Positions 6,253-16,234 are shown, counted from the stretch's first letter. The stretch: DNA of 56,845 bases from an uncultured Clostridia bacterium (GCA_947625245.1 CANQNO010000007.1:1-56845), one strand, 5' to 3'. Notes: a model not told the origin generated them from the sequence alone. Translations and numbers: made by a program.

Positions 6253-7092
6253 TTAAAGCGTACAGGACTTATGCCTTGCCGCATGGCACTGGATATTGAT
6301 AGCCACAGGGAGGCTTGCTATATGGCAGGGGAATACGTTTACCTTGACCGCAAGGCAGGTCACCGTTCCGCCGAAACCCATAGGTCCCACGCCCAGCTTG
6401 TTTATCTCTTCCAAAAGTTCATCTTCGAGCTTTGCCGCAATAGGGTCGGGCGAGCGGTCGTCGATCTCCCTGAACAGCGCTTCCTTTGCCATAAGAGCGC
6501 ATTTTTCGAAGTTTCCGCCTATGCCGATGCCCACAATTACGGGAGGGCAGGGCTTGCCGCCCGCCTTGAACACCGTGTCGAGGACAAGCTTTTTTATGCC
6601 TTCCACCCCGTCCGCGGGAATAAGCATTTTAACTGTGCTCATATTCTCGCTGCCGCCGCCCTTAGGCGCGACGTCTACTTTAAAAATGTCGCCCGGCACG
6701 ATTTTTACGTGCACGATCGCGGGGGTGTTGTCCTTTGTGTTTACCCTGTCGAGAGGGTGTTTAACCACGGATTTTCTTAAATACCCCTCGGTATAAGCCT
6801 GACGGACGCCCTCGTTTACCGCCTCGTAGATATCGCCTTCGAAAACCACTTCGGAACCGATGGTGAGCATTACGACGGCAACGCCCGTATCCTGACAAAC
6901 GGGAAGCCGCTTGTCCGCGGCGAGCTCGTCGTTTTCGATAATCTTTCCGATCACTTCTTTGCCGAGCGGGGATTGCTCTTCCCTTTCGGCGCGTTTAAGC
7001 CTTTCAAGCACGTTTGCGGGGATATTCTCGCAGGCGTCTATGAACATAGATCTGACTTTTGCCGTAACGTCGGCAAGTTCTATTTTTCGCAT
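6253..7092 (-). CDS. Class I fumarase-type hydro-lyase, alpha subunit (inferred mesaconase large subunit)
   Basis: The 279-residue protein has the three cysteines expected to hold the [4Fe-4S] cluster: C66 in LPVCQDTG, C198 in GGNFEKCALMAKEAL and C269 in QCHAARH. The motif KGGGSENMS (about 144-152) is typical of the family. Together with the beta subunit it should add or remove water across a dicarboxylic acid double bond and be oxygen-sensitive. In this operon the expected substrate is mesaconate made by methylaspartate ammonia-lyase, giving (S)-citramalate. This assignment rests on gene context; the family itself also includes true fumarases, and a malic enzyme gene lies upstream of the operon. 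Confidence 0.88.
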   Translation of the reverse strand: MRKIELADVTAKVRSMFIDACENIPANVLERLKRAEREEQSPLGKEVIGKIIENDELAADKRLPVCQDTGVAVVMLTIGSEVVFEGDIYEAVNEGVRQAYTEGYLRKSVVKHPLDRVNTKDNTPAIVHVKIVPGDIFKVDVAPKGGGSENMSTVKMLIPADGVEGIKKLVLDTVFKAGGKPCPPVIVGIGIGGNFEKCALMAKEALFREIDDRSPDPIAAKLEDELLEEINKLGVGPMGFGGTVTCLAVKVNVFPCHIASLPVAINIQCHAARHKSCTL

Positions 7093-7111
7093 GGGGTCGC
7101 TCCTTAATTTT

Positions 7112-8362
7112 TTAACAGTCTAAATAAATCAACTTACGGAATTTTTTAAGCGTCACCGCCGCGGCGAGCACGTCGGCGCTTCCGCCGATGCTTATGTTGT
7201 TTTTTACGCACTCGCGGGTGAGTTCTGCCGTTCCCTCTTTATCCGTCGGGTCGGCGGAGGAAATTTTTTGTTTGAAATACATATACCTTTCAAACGTGCC
7301 GCTGCGCTTTAAGAGCACTGTGTCGTCCGTTTCTCCGACAATACGGCAAAGCGCGGTTTTAAGGCTTGTTGAGGAAAAGTCCGTAAGCAGTTTTTCGGCA
7401 TTTTTTACGGCGCGGAGCCCGCCCGCAGCCTGCCCCCTTGCGCCCGTTATTTTATATTCGCGGTAGGCGTTTATACCGAAAGTATTTTCCTTGCCCGAAA
7501 ATTCGTCTTCTATCCCGCGGCAAATATTTGCGATGTTTGAAAAAACCGCGTCGCTGCCGCCGCCGTGTGATATTACGAAACCTAAAGAGGCGAGAAACAA
7601 TCCGCCGATAAAGATAAAGCCCTTATAAGCGTTTGTTCCTATTGCCTCATACATTGCCTTTTCGGCGTTTAGACCTATTGGGCGAAGTCTTTTTAAAAGC
7701 CCATCCGTTTTGTCCGCGTCGAAACCCTCCCAAAAAATTTGCACAAGATAGGGAATTACGGCGTTTTGCGCTCTTTGCATTATTCCGTAATCCAGATCGG
7801 TGTGCGAACCTTTGGAAAGGGGCGTAACCAGCCCGAATTTATCTTCGAGGTCAAGCTCCGCCATAAGGCTCTCTTTGACCGTTTTTGATACCTGTATCGA
7901 GAAATACGCGCGGGTTTCGGCTTTCAGCTTTGAAATAAGCTGTTCTGTAGTATGATTTTTTTCGCGCGAACAGACGAACGCCGGCTTGCCGCAGATATAG
8001 CATTTGCGCAGATATCCGCGCGAAAGGCTATGTGGTTGTCCTTTTAAATATACGTCTATATCCGCAAATCTGCCCGCTGAACATGACTGTTCGAGTTCTA
8101 CTGCCGTGCTTTTGAGATTTTCCCCGTCCGCACGGATTATGGCGCAAAACCCGTCGCAACCGTCGTAAAAACTCACATCGCCTTTGAATTTTTCAAGCGC
8201 GAGCGCGGTGAAATGGCGTACGAGCAAAAAACTTTCTTTTATGTGTTTGTCCGCGCCGGGCACATTTGCCTTTATTGTAACCACGTCGCCGTAAAGCGCC
8301 GCTTCGCGTATTATTTTGTTGCGGTTTTCACGGTCGGATAAAATTACTTCGGGGCTATACAT
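7112..8362 (-). CDS. Fused CitX-CitG: lyase acyl-carrier prosthetic group synthesis and transfer
   Basis: The 416-residue protein looks like a fusion. The N-terminal ~170 residues resemble CitX, which transfers the 2'-(5''-triphosphoribosyl)-3'-dephospho-CoA group to the acyl carrier protein CitD. From about residue 180 on it resembles CitG, which makes that group from ATP and dephospho-CoA. Recognisable CitG parts are TPLSKGSHTDLDYGIMQRA, then GTNAYKGFIFIGGLFLASLGF, then the GARGQAAGG loop. CitX-CitG fusions are known in some bacteria. Its start overlaps the citC stop by 8 bases. The presence of this enzyme means the CitDEF lyase here uses the thioester-based prosthetic group. Confidence 0.85.
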   Translation of the reverse strand: MYSPEVILSDRENRNKIIREAALYGDVVTIKANVPGADKHIKESFLLVRHFTALALEKFKGDVSFYDGCDGFCAIIRADGENLKSTAVELEQSCSAGRFADIDVYLKGQPHSLSRGYLRKCYICGKPAFVCSREKNHTTEQLISKLKAETRAYFSIQVSKTVKESLMAELDLEDKFGLVTPLSKGSHTDLDYGIMQRAQNAVIPYLVQIFWEGFDADKTDGLLKRLRPIGLNAEKAMYEAIGTNAYKGFIFIGGLFLASLGFVISHGGGSDAVFSNIANICRGIEDEFSGKENTFGINAYREYKITGARGQAAGGLRAVKNAEKLLTDFSSTSLKTALCRIVGETDDTVLLKRSGTFERYMYFKQKISSADPTDKEGTAELTRECVKNNISIGGSADVLAAAVTLKKFRKLIYLDC

Positions 8363-9356
8363 GTCCTGAATTGATTATGCTTTTGAATACTGCGTAATTG
8401 TTGCGCGGGATATATGTAAGCGCCTCTTCTATCTTGCCCTCTTTAAGCAATCCGCGCACGGTCTTTGCCGAAATCACCTGCCCGTTTTCTTCAAACCGCG
8501 GCAAAATTTCAAGCTTGTCTTTTAAAATATTTTTCAATGCGGAATTGTAAAGCCGCATATAGTCCGACGTCTCTTCGCCCACATAGCGCTTTTTTATGCC
8601 GAGGGCGGGCATAAAGTACTTTTCGAAAACCGTTGCATCGTATTTTGCGTATTCCTCTGTGGTTTCGTCCACGGTCTTTAAAAAATATCCCGGGAAAGTA
8701 GACGAGGAAACTATATATTTGGACGACGGAAGCACGAGTACGCGGGAAAGCGGCTTTAAAGCGAGATAAGCCATGGCGTACCTTTCCTTGAACGTAAAGT
8801 ACGACCCCTCCTCTTCCAAAACAAATACGAGCACGAATTTATGTGCCGAAGCCGCGTGTTCTACGAGAGACAGGTGTCCGTTGGTGAACGGGTCGCCGTT
8901 TAAAACCACGCAACCGGTGTCACATTGTTGCGGAGAGGTTATCCCCAGCCCGTACTTCATTTTGACGAGCATTTCGTTTATGGCGTCGTTTATATTGCCC
9001 TCGCCGCCCTCGAGAGAGACGACTTTATCGTCTTTTGTCAGTTCGGAAAATCCAAAACTCTTGAAAATTTCGGCGTATACGGGCTTTGTAAATACCTGAT
9101 AGTGATAAATGCCGCCCGCATGCAACCGCGTTATCATTTCGCCCACAAGCGTTGCGGCGAGATTTTCGTTGCGGTAAGACGGGTCTACGGCAAGGCATTT
9201 TAAAATATAGTCTTTTACGGAAAGCGTTGCGACGATTTTCCCGTTATCTTCGGTATAAATCGTTTGGTCGGCTTGCTCGTATTTAAGACCGTATTCCGAC
9301 AAAAATGCGGCTATGCGCTGTTTTTCGGCGGGCAATACCGCTTCTTTTATTATCAT
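8355..9356 (-). CDS. citC: Citrate/citramalate lyase ligase (acetyl-activating, CitC)
   Basis: The 333-residue protein has an N-terminal GNAT-like acetyltransferase fold (about 1-125) and a C-terminal nucleotidyltransferase-like domain with GCVVLNGDPFTNGHLSLVEHA (about 147-168), the HIGH-like ATP site. CitC acetylates the thiol of the CitD prosthetic group with acetate and ATP, turning on the lyase. It is placed between citF and citXG with short gaps. Known for citrate lyase; here the lyase partner is probably citramalate-specific, as in glutamate-fermenting clostridia. Confidence 0.9.
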   Translation of the reverse strand: MIIKEAVLPAEKQRIAAFLSEYGLKYEQADQTIYTEDNGKIVATLSVKDYILKCLAVDPSYRNENLAATLVGEMITRLHAGGIYHYQVFTKPVYAEIFKSFGFSELTKDDKVVSLEGGEGNINDAINEMLVKMKYGLGITSPQQCDTGCVVLNGDPFTNGHLSLVEHAASAHKFVLVFVLEEEGSYFTFKERYAMAYLALKPLSRVLVLPSSKYIVSSSTFPGYFLKTVDETTEEYAKYDATVFEKYFMPALGIKKRYVGEETSDYMRLYNSALKNILKDKLEILPRFEENGQVISAKTVRGLLKEGKIEEALTYIPRNNYAVFKSIINSGHV

Positions 9357-9364
9357 CGGCTTTA

Positions 9365-10873
9365 TTACCGTACCTTATAAATCGTATCTATGACAGTGCC
9401 GTCCCTGTAAACGACTACCCCCACGGGTTTATCGGAAAATTCGGGTTTTTCGGGAACGCCCGTGATTTTGTGCGCCGTTTCAAGCAACTGCTCTATGGGA
9501 ACTATGGGAAGTTTGCTGCCTTGCAACTTTTCCAAAAGATCCTTGCGGCGTGGATTTACGGCTATGCCCCTTTCGGTTACGAGAACGTCCACGTCCTCGC
9601 CCGGGGTCGTGATTGTAGTCACCTTTTCCTTGATTATCGGCAGACGGGATTTTACGAGGTTGGTGGTTATAACAGTTATTTTTGCGCCGTGCGCAGTGTC
9701 GCTGTGTCCGCCCGAACCGCCCATAATTGTTCCGTGGGAATCGGTGGTGACGTTGACATTGAAGTCAAGGTCTATTTCCGTTGCGCCCAAAATGACAAAG
9801 TCGAGCTTGTCCACGACATTATCGTCGTAAGGGTTGGCATAGCGCGAACCGCTCATGGCGTGGTGCGCCTTGTTTTTGCCGATGGACTGCACCGCCTTTA
9901 AGTCGAAACACTGTACGTCATAGAGCTCGTCAAACAGCCCTTCTTCGAGCATATCGGTAAAATATCCCGTTATTCCACCCGATGCAAAACTGCCCTTTAT
10001 GCCCTTTTCGAGCATGAACTCGCGCACATAATACGCAACGGCAAGGCTTGTGCCGCCCGCGCCCGTCTGCATGGAAAGCCCGTCTTTTATCATGCCCAGC
10101 TCGTCGAGAAGTTTCGCCGCGTCGCGGGCGATTTTTAAACCGACGGGGTCTTTGGTTATTTTTGTAGTACCCGATACTATGCCCGAAGGGTCGCCTATTG
10201 CGTCTACTTTCAAAACGTAATCGACGTATTTCCCTTCGAGTTGCGGGTTTTCGGCTTTGTCTATTATGGTGTCCGTTACCAGAACGACTTTATCCGCGTA
10301 CTTTAAATCGCTTACGGCATAGCCTAAACTGCCGCAGGCACTGTTGCCTGCCGTTCCCGTGCCGTTCCCCTCTTTGTCTACCGCGGGCACAGCCAGAATT
10401 GCGACGTCGATATGCAAATCGCCCGATTCTATAGCCAGAGGTCTGCCGCCATGGGTGTGCATTACGCACAGCCCTTTAAGTTTGCCCTTTGAAATAGCCT
10501 CCGCAACAGGTCCGTTTGCATAGTCGGTGTATATATCCGTGACGTTGCCGTTTTCGATGAGTTCGACGAGAATTTTATTGTTGGGGAAAATCGAGCTGGG
10601 CGCAAGCTTCATATTTTTCAAGCCGCGGCGTTTTATTTCCTCCGCAACCATATTCAGGACAAAGTCGCCGTTTCTGAGGTGGTGATGGAAAGATAAAGTC
10701 ATGCCGTCTTTTATACCGAGTTTATCGAACATATCCGAAACGCTTTTTAAACTTATAAATCCTTTTCCCGTATGTTTTTCGGCTATCGTCCTGCGTTTGA
10801 AATTTTTATACGCATTGCTACCCGCAAAGGCTTTAAAGCCTTCGGGCACGGTTCTCTGAAGAACGTTTTTCAT
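9365..10873 (-). CDS. citF: Citrate/citramalate lyase alpha subunit (acyl-ACP transferase)
   Basis: The 502-residue protein has the length and sequence of CitF (for example RTIAEKHTGKGFISLKSVSDMFDKLGIKDGMTLSFHHHLRNGD near the N-terminus and SGGHSDTAHGAK further on). CitF swaps the acetyl group on the carrier protein for the substrate acid, forming the acyl-ACP thioester that CitE then cleaves. Ten bases separate it from citE. In the methylaspartate pathway the substrate would be (S)-citramalate. The sequence alone does not separate citrate from citramalate specificity; the context favours citramalate. Confidence 0.92.
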   Translation of the reverse strand: MKNVLQRTVPEGFKAFAGSNAYKNFKRRTIAEKHTGKGFISLKSVSDMFDKLGIKDGMTLSFHHHLRNGDFVLNMVAEEIKRRGLKNMKLAPSSIFPNNKILVELIENGNVTDIYTDYANGPVAEAISKGKLKGLCVMHTHGGRPLAIESGDLHIDVAILAVPAVDKEGNGTGTAGNSACGSLGYAVSDLKYADKVVLVTDTIIDKAENPQLEGKYVDYVLKVDAIGDPSGIVSGTTKITKDPVGLKIARDAAKLLDELGMIKDGLSMQTGAGGTSLAVAYYVREFMLEKGIKGSFASGGITGYFTDMLEEGLFDELYDVQCFDLKAVQSIGKNKAHHAMSGSRYANPYDDNVVDKLDFVILGATEIDLDFNVNVTTDSHGTIMGGSGGHSDTAHGAKITVITTNLVKSRLPIIKEKVTTITTPGEDVDVLVTERGIAVNPRRKDLLEKLQGSKLPIVPIEQLLETAHKITGVPEKPEFSDKPVGVVVYRDGTVIDTIYKVR

Positions 10874-10883
10874 TTTGCGCCCC

Positions 10884-11741
10884 TTAAATAAGATTGTACT
10901 TGCGCGCTTTTTTGATTATGTTCTCAGCGCGCAAAATTACGGGTTTGTCTACCATTTTACCGTCGAGGCTGAATACACCGAGTCCCTTTAAACTTGCCTG
11001 ACGCGCGGCTTCCTGTACGCGCAACGCCCACTCTATGGACTTTTGCGCGGGTACGAATATTGAATTTATGACGGGCACCTGATTGGGGTGTATTGCCGCC
11101 TTTGCGTTGAAGCCGAGGTTGGCGACGAAACGGCAATCCTCTTCAAGCCCCGCACCGTCGTTGACGTCGGTAAAAGGAGTGTCTATCGCGTCTATTTTAT
11201 AAGCCGCGCAGGCATATGCGAGCTTCATACGCGGATACAAAATTTCGTTGCCTTTTTTGGTGCGCATTACTTCTATATCCCCCGAAAGATCCTCGGCGCC
11301 CAAAAGAACGCCGTTTACGCGGGGGCATTTTACTATTTCGTCTATCTGCAGAACAGAGGAAGCGAGTTCGACTATGGGCACGACGTTTATGCGCTTTTTC
11401 AAGCCCTTCTTCTTTTCCTGTTCCGTCAAAAGAAAGTCGAGTTCCGCAAGATATGCGGCGCTTGCTTTGGGAAGCATGACCGAATCGATTTTGTCGCTTA
11501 CGACGGCTTCGAGGTCGGCGGAAAAATATTCCGTGTCAAGCCCGTTTATGCGGACTATTACTTCCATGGGCAATGCGCCCGCACAATTCAAAAAGCCGGA
11601 AACGAGCTCGCGCGCGGCGTCCTTTTCGGTAACGCTCACCGCGTCTTCCAGATCGTAAATCACCGCGTCGCTTTCGAATACGTCGGAATTGCGGAGCATC
11701 GCGGGGTTATTGCCCGGAATAAACAGCAAACTTCTTCTCAT
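10884..11741 (-). CDS. citE: Citrate/citramalate lyase beta subunit (CitE)
   Basis: The 285-residue protein is a HpcH/HpaI-fold aldolase of the CitE type: MRRSLLFIPGNNPAMLRNS at the start, DAVIYDLEDAV (metal/substrate region), VNGVLLGAEDLSGD in the middle, and AIHPNQVPVIN near the end. It cleaves the acyl-ACP, releasing pyruvate (from citramalyl) or oxaloacetate (from citryl) and leaving acetyl-ACP. The start overlaps the citD stop as ATGA, so the two are translationally coupled. The expected products in this pathway are acetate and pyruvate. Confidence 0.92.
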   Translation of the reverse strand: MRRSLLFIPGNNPAMLRNSDVFESDAVIYDLEDAVSVTEKDAARELVSGFLNCAGALPMEVIVRINGLDTEYFSADLEAVVSDKIDSVMLPKASAAYLAELDFLLTEQEKKKGLKKRINVVPIVELASSVLQIDEIVKCPRVNGVLLGAEDLSGDIEVMRTKKGNEILYPRMKLAYACAAYKIDAIDTPFTDVNDGAGLEEDCRFVANLGFNAKAAIHPNQVPVINSIFVPAQKSIEWALRVQEAARQASLKGLGVFSLDGKMVDKPVILRAENIIKKARKYNLI

Positions 11742-11995
11742 TTCGATGCCTCCATTCTCTTCACCGCCGTAATTAAACGTGCCCTTACGGTAAAATCAAG
11801 CGCGCCCTTGTCCTCGCATACGACGGAAATTTTGTCGATACCGAGTTCGGACAGGGTGTCGCGGATGGTTTTTTCAATCTGTTTATGGAAAAAATCGTAC
11901 ACAACGCTTTTTATCGTGATTTCGAGCTTATCGCTCTCTTTTACGGTTATAAGGGCGTCGTTGGATTCCAAAGAACCGGCTATTCCTCTCTTCAT
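11738..11995 (-). CDS. citD: Citrate/citramalate lyase acyl carrier protein (CitD)
   Basis: The 85-residue protein begins MKRGIAGSLESNDALITV, matching the CitD signature AGTLESSD; S11 is the expected attachment serine for the phosphoribosyl-dephospho-CoA arm. I start it at 11995 rather than at the upstream in-frame ATG at 12049, because the latter would add 18 residues overlapping the ammonia-lyase gene and is not part of the family. The ribosome binding site is weak, so coupling to the upstream gene is likely. It carries the acetyl and acyl thioesters between CitF and CitE. Confidence 0.9.
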   Translation of the reverse strand: MKRGIAGSLESNDALITVKESDKLEITIKSVVYDFFHKQIEKTIRDTLSELGIDKISVVCEDKGALDFTVRARLITAVKRMEASK

Positions 11996-12008
11996 ATTTT
12001 TACCGAAC

Positions 12009-13268
12009 TTATTTTTTATTTGCGTAATATCTCTTGTTTGCAGCCGCAACTACGCGGTTGATTTCGTTTTTGACTATCATAAAGCCCTCGTCTACGCCCA
12101 TGCCGGGTTTTGCAAGGCACTGTATGGCGCGGCAGGCGATGCCGATATTGGTAGTGGTTTTGGAAGATACGTCCGTCTCGTTGCAGGTACCGCCGCAATA
12201 GCTGCCCACGCCCTTTTTGTTGCAGTAGATGATGGCTTCCGCCACGTTGTTCACGCCGCCCAGATCGGGGGTTTTAATCTGCAAAACGTGCCCCGCGCGG
12301 TTGTCTGCAAAATATTTGATGTCTTCGAGAGTGTTGCACCATTCGTCGGCAACGATTTCGAGTTTGGAACCAACTTCGTCGAGCTTTGCCGTGAGAATCT
12401 TTTCGTAATTCATGGTGCCTTCCCTGTCGCCCGTGTCTACGGGACCCTCTATGCGGATTCTGAAAGGCGCAGCCTGCTTTTCACACTCGAGCAGGTATTT
12501 GAACATTTTATCCACGTCATATTTGAAAGCAAGACCTATCGTGCCGTAAACGTCGATATGGAATACGGGGTTGTAGTCTTTGCTCGTGCGGTATTTAAGC
12601 ACCCTGTCGCGCAACCAGCCTATGTATTGCAGAAGTATTTCGCCATGTTCGCCGAGTTTGGTACCCACATGGTTTATAAGGGCATGCGGCATTACGTCCG
12701 CGCCCTTTATTATCATCTTGTCCACGTTGGTGTATCTGTCGTCGCCCGACTGCGTGAATACGGGTATGGGCTTATATTCGCCCTTTTCCACGTCGTATTC
12801 TTCACGGATAACTTCCGCCATGGTAATTCTTCTGCTGTTGGCGGTGGCGTTAAGGAGCGCCTGCGTGATTCCGTAACGTATTGCCGTATGAAGCCTTTTG
12901 CCGTTTATAACCATTTTATCATATTTTTCGGCAAGGGGACGAAATACGGACACATCCTCGCCGATGAGTTTGGGAACGATCTCCTTTTCGAGGAAAGGAA
13001 TAAAATCGCTTGCAAGGAAGAGCGGATCCCTGCCGCCCGCGCCGGAATACTGCACCGCCGCGCAGTCGCCGTAGCCTATGGTGCCGTCTTCAAGCACAAG
13101 CTGTATGGAAATTGCTTCGCCGGGCATACGCACGCTCGTAAAGCCCTCGGTAGCGGGTTTGCCGACGTACATAAAGCCGTCGGAGGACGCCCCGGATTTA
13201 ATTGCCTTTTGGTCGTCAAAATAGAATCCCGTATAGGATTTGGTAAGAATAACGTCAACTATCTTCAT
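12009..13268 (-). CDS. Methylaspartate ammonia-lyase
   Basis: The 419-residue protein belongs to the enolase superfamily and removes ammonia from (2S,3S)-3-methylaspartate to give mesaconate. Residues known to matter in the Clostridium tetanomorphum enzyme are all present, shifted by one: H195 (PHALINH), metal ligands D239 (FHIDV), E274 (IEGP) and D308 (VADEW), catalytic K332 (LQIKTPD) and C362 (GGTCNETD). It sits after the glmSLE genes, the same order as in C. tetanomorphum, with a 66-base gap and a good AGAGGA site. Confidence 0.96.
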   Translation of the reverse strand: MKIVDVILTKSYTGFYFDDQKAIKSGASSDGFMYVGKPATEGFTSVRMPGEAISIQLVLEDGTIGYGDCAAVQYSGAGGRDPLFLASDFIPFLEKEIVPKLIGEDVSVFRPLAEKYDKMVINGKRLHTAIRYGITQALLNATANSRRITMAEVIREEYDVEKGEYKPIPVFTQSGDDRYTNVDKMIIKGADVMPHALINHVGTKLGEHGEILLQYIGWLRDRVLKYRTSKDYNPVFHIDVYGTIGLAFKYDVDKMFKYLLECEKQAAPFRIRIEGPVDTGDREGTMNYEKILTAKLDEVGSKLEIVADEWCNTLEDIKYFADNRAGHVLQIKTPDLGGVNNVAEAIIYCNKKGVGSYCGGTCNETDVSSKTTTNIGIACRAIQCLAKPGMGVDEGFMIVKNEINRVVAAANKRYYANKK

Positions 13269-13334
13269 AAATTTATCCTCTTTTATTTTTTTATTTTTAT
13301 AGCTAAACGGGCGGTAATGAATACCGCCGTTTTG

Positions 13335-14798
13335 TCAGTCTTTATATGTGGGATGCCCTACAAGGTGACCCATGCTTACGGCATACACGTCGTCTATCGT
13401 GAATTGGAAGGAAACTTCGCGTCCTTCCTTTGCGGCGCGCTCCGCTATCTTCTTTCTGTGGAAGTCCTTAATCTCCTCGGTAAACGCAAGGTTGCCGAAT
13501 TCGAGAATTCTTATACAGCCGTTATTGTCGCGGGCGGGCAGAATAAGACCTGCGTTGAACTTGCTGGGCGCGAAGGGTACGTCTATCATACCCAACTCGA
13601 ACGCCTTGACGGTGCCCTGGGCGAGGTCGCCGTTGCCCACTCTGAATACCGCGTCCATAAGGCAGTTGACTTCCTTTTCTATTTGCTCCATTTCGGCGTT
13701 TAAAGCGTCACATTCGGGGAACTGCTGGTCGTGCATTATGCGCGCTACGATTTTGGAAGCCTTGATGCCCTGACCGTTGGCTTCCTTTGTGGGAACGCCT
13801 ATCGATTCGTGAGGGGACTTCGTAATCATCTTCGTTGCGCCGGACAGCGCGCCCACGGTGGAGCTCAAAGCAATAAGCCCCATTGCCTCCGCTTCGTCCT
13901 TGGGGAAACCGCCCATCCACTGATGGAATACCGTTGTTACAGTCACGTCGCCGTAACCGGATTTTGCAAGGTATTCTTCCGTCTGCTTCTGCAAAATTCT
14001 TATGGCGGCTATGTCCTGAACGATATTCCCGCCCATGCCGTAACCCACGGTTATGCTCTTTACGCCCTGTTTAGCGGCGAGCAACGCTTCGATTATGGCA
14101 ACGGTGTTGGATATGGCGGGGGGAACGAGCGTACCCGTAAGCGGTCCGAAAGGTTCGCGGTTTATGGTTATGCCGTGCTCCTGGTAATAGCCTACGAGAC
14201 GGTCGCAATACTGCCAATATTTAATGGTGTCCTCTATGGAAATGCTCTTTGCGTAAGGCACGTTATAGGAAATAGCGCCGCCCTCGTTTGAAGTCCAGCC
14301 CGAAGCGTGAATTATTTCAGAAAGAAGTCTTGCGTCGGGAGTGCCGTGACGCGCCTGAAGGGGCACGTTTACCGCGTTGAAAACTTTTTTGCAGCCCGTT
14401 ACGCCGTGGTTTACGGCGGGGAAACCGTTCAAAAACGCCCTGCCCTCTCTCGCGCTCTCCTCTATTCCCCTTTCGGCTTCCGCATAGCGGTTCTGGCGGG
14501 TATAGCTGTCTATCGTTGTGGGCAAAAAGTCCGCGCCGCACTCTTCGAGGTATTGCAAAAGCTCGATATGCTTATGTATCAAAGGTACGCCCGCACGGGG
14601 TTGAACCATTGTACGGAAATTGTTTTCCTTTGCCCATGCAAGTTTTTTTGCAAAGTTTTTGCTGTCGGGCACACTTTTTAAAAACTTTATGGACTCTTTG
14701 AAGTCAAGCTGGGGGTCTTCGCCCGTCTGCCAGCTTGCGAGCACTTCTTTTCTCTCTTCCAAAAATTCTTTTTCGGTCAGTTTTTTGTTACGAACCAT
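13335..14798 (-). CDS. glmE: Glutamate mutase (methylaspartate mutase) catalytic epsilon subunit
   Basis: The 487-residue protein matches GlmE/MutE in length and sequence, for example [43 protein letters not shown] (about 63-106), [34 protein letters not shown] (about 150-184) and [16 protein letters not shown]. With GlmS it carries adenosylcobalamin and performs the radical rearrangement of L-glutamate to 3-methylaspartate, the first step of the pathway. It lies 43 bases after glmL. Confidence 0.96.
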   Translation of the reverse strand: MVRNKKLTEKEFLEERKEVLASWQTGEDPQLDFKESIKFLKSVPDSKNFAKKLAWAKENNFRTMVQPRAGVPLIHKHIELLQYLEECGADFLPTTIDSYTRQNRYAEAERGIEESAREGRAFLNGFPAVNHGVTGCKKVFNAVNVPLQARHGTPDARLLSEIIHASGWTSNEGGAISYNVPYAKSISIEDTIKYWQYCDRLVGYYQEHGITINREPFGPLTGTLVPPAISNTVAIIEALLAAKQGVKSITVGYGMGGNIVQDIAAIRILQKQTEEYLAKSGYGDVTVTTVFHQWMGGFPKDEAEAMGLIALSSTVGALSGATKMITKSPHESIGVPTKEANGQGIKASKIVARIMHDQQFPECDALNAEMEQIEKEVNCLMDAVFRVGNGDLAQGTVKAFELGMIDVPFAPSKFNAGLILPARDNNGCIRILEFGNLAFTEEIKDFHRKKIAERAAKEGREVSFQFTIDDVYAVSMGHLVGHPTYKD

Positions 14799-14841
14799 TT
14801 GAAGTCACCTTTTTATTTTATATGTTAAGATTTTTGTATAA

Positions 14842-16233
14842 TCAGTTTTCTATGGGAACAATGTGTTTTTTCATTATTTTCAACGCGAGCAGGGGATCGA
14901 TTTCGCTCAAAAGCCCCATTGCGGCAAGGATATAATCTTTGTCGAGCAGATATTGCGGGCGGCGGGGTCTGAGTTCAAGCGGTTTTGAAGGCGTATACTC
15001 CACCTTTTTGAGGATCTCGCGCGGGGTCTTGCTCTTTACAAGCACCCCGCCCGTGCCTATCACGTAGCGTATTTGGCTTAAATCTTTGCCGTATTGGTAA
15101 TATACAAGCCCCATAGGGGTGTACATTTCCTCCATCTTTCCGACATGCCGCTCTATAGACTTGTCTACGCAGATCTGCCCCATTATCCTGTCTATCTTTA
15201 CTTCGTGCTCGTCGGCGGGAACGTTGTCCACATGCTCGTGCCTGTACATAAGTTCGGCTTTGAGGTCTATGTTTTCGTCCTCGTCGTAAGTCCTTATCTC
15301 CTCTTCTGACAGCGCGTCCAGAACGCCGAGCGCCGAATACCTCATGCCGAGGTCGCCCTCTACGGTGCGCTTTGCATACGGCTCTTCAAGACCTTTTAAA
15401 ACGACGTCGCTGCGCTTTGCAGAAGCTGAGCACATGGAGTAGAAGTCAGTGGTAGCGCCGCCTATATCCACGAGGACGATTTCACCCAAACCGCTTTCGC
15501 GCATGTAGCCTTTGGAAAGCAACTCCGCCGCTTTGAGCACGGCTTCGGGCGTGGGTAAAATCACCTTGTCTATTTCCCGTTCGATCTTTTTTATGCCTTT
15601 GGCTTCGATAATGTTTTTTAGGAATATTTCCCTTATTTTATCCCTTGCTTCGTCAACTTTAAGTTCGTTCAGCTTAGGCATTACGTTGCCGCAGACATAC
15701 TCGTCCATGCCGTATTCCCTTGCAACCGCAACGGCTTCGTCCGCGCAATTTTTGTTGCCCGCATAAATTACGGGGATTTTTATCCCGCTTTCTGCAAGCA
15801 TTTTTTGGTTGAAAAGAATACATTCGGAATTTCCGCCGTCCGTTCCGCCGGCAAGCAGGATGATATCTATTTTTTTATCGATTATCTTCCGCACGTCGGC
15901 ATGGGTAAGATGATGGGAAAAAGCCAGCTCCACCTTTGCGCCCGCGCCGAGGCAAACGCGTTTTGCGGCTTCGAGCGTAAGCTCTTCCACAAGCCCTATC
16001 GCCGCCATTTTAAGCCCGCCCGCGGCGGAAGAACAGCCGATTATCTTGTCGAACCCGATCTTCCCGCCCGCTTTTGCGTACAATTCTTCCAGCGCCTTTT
16101 CATATCCCACCGTAATATCGGTGGCAACTGTGGTAAAACTGTTCGCAGTGGCGATTATATCTTCTTTTTCCGTATCGATTGCGGTCAGTTTGGTGAACGT
16201 GGAACCGAAATCGATCATCAGATACCGGCTCAT
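14842..16233 (-). CDS. glmL: GlmL, ASKHA-type reactivating factor of glutamate mutase
   Basis: The 463-residue protein has the actin/Hsp70-like ATPase fold: MIDFGSTFTKLTAID (residues 6-20, phosphate loop 1), LLAGGTDGGNSE (about 125-136) and VLVDIGGATTDFYSM (about 252-266, phosphate loop 2). GlmL/MutL lies between the two mutase subunits in known operons. It is thought to act like diol-dehydratase reactivases, exchanging damaged cobalamin on the mutase. It begins one base after the glmS stop, so the stoichiometry is probably tied to GlmS. Confidence 0.93.
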   Translation of the reverse strand: MSRYLMIDFGSTFTKLTAIDTEKEDIIATANSFTTVATDITVGYEKALEELYAKAGGKIGFDKIIGCSSAAGGLKMAAIGLVEELTLEAAKRVCLGAGAKVELAFSHHLTHADVRKIIDKKIDIILLAGGTDGGNSECILFNQKMLAESGIKIPVIYAGNKNCADEAVAVAREYGMDEYVCGNVMPKLNELKVDEARDKIREIFLKNIIEAKGIKKIEREIDKVILPTPEAVLKAAELLSKGYMRESGLGEIVLVDIGGATTDFYSMCSASAKRSDVVLKGLEEPYAKRTVEGDLGMRYSALGVLDALSEEEIRTYDEDENIDLKAELMYRHEHVDNVPADEHEVKIDRIMGQICVDKSIERHVGKMEEMYTPMGLVYYQYGKDLSQIRYVIGTGGVLVKSKTPREILKKVEYTPSKPLELRPRRPQYLLDKDYILAAMGLLSEIDPLLALKIMKKHIVPIEN

Positions 16234-16234
16234 T

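Noticed and set aside
11088-13703. A very long open frame (over 800 codons) on the plus strand across citE, citD and the ammonia-lyase gene
   Set aside because: It is antisense to several strongly supported genes, has low-complexity Tyr/Val/Phe-rich translation, and no binding site. It is a by-product of codon bias on the opposite strand.
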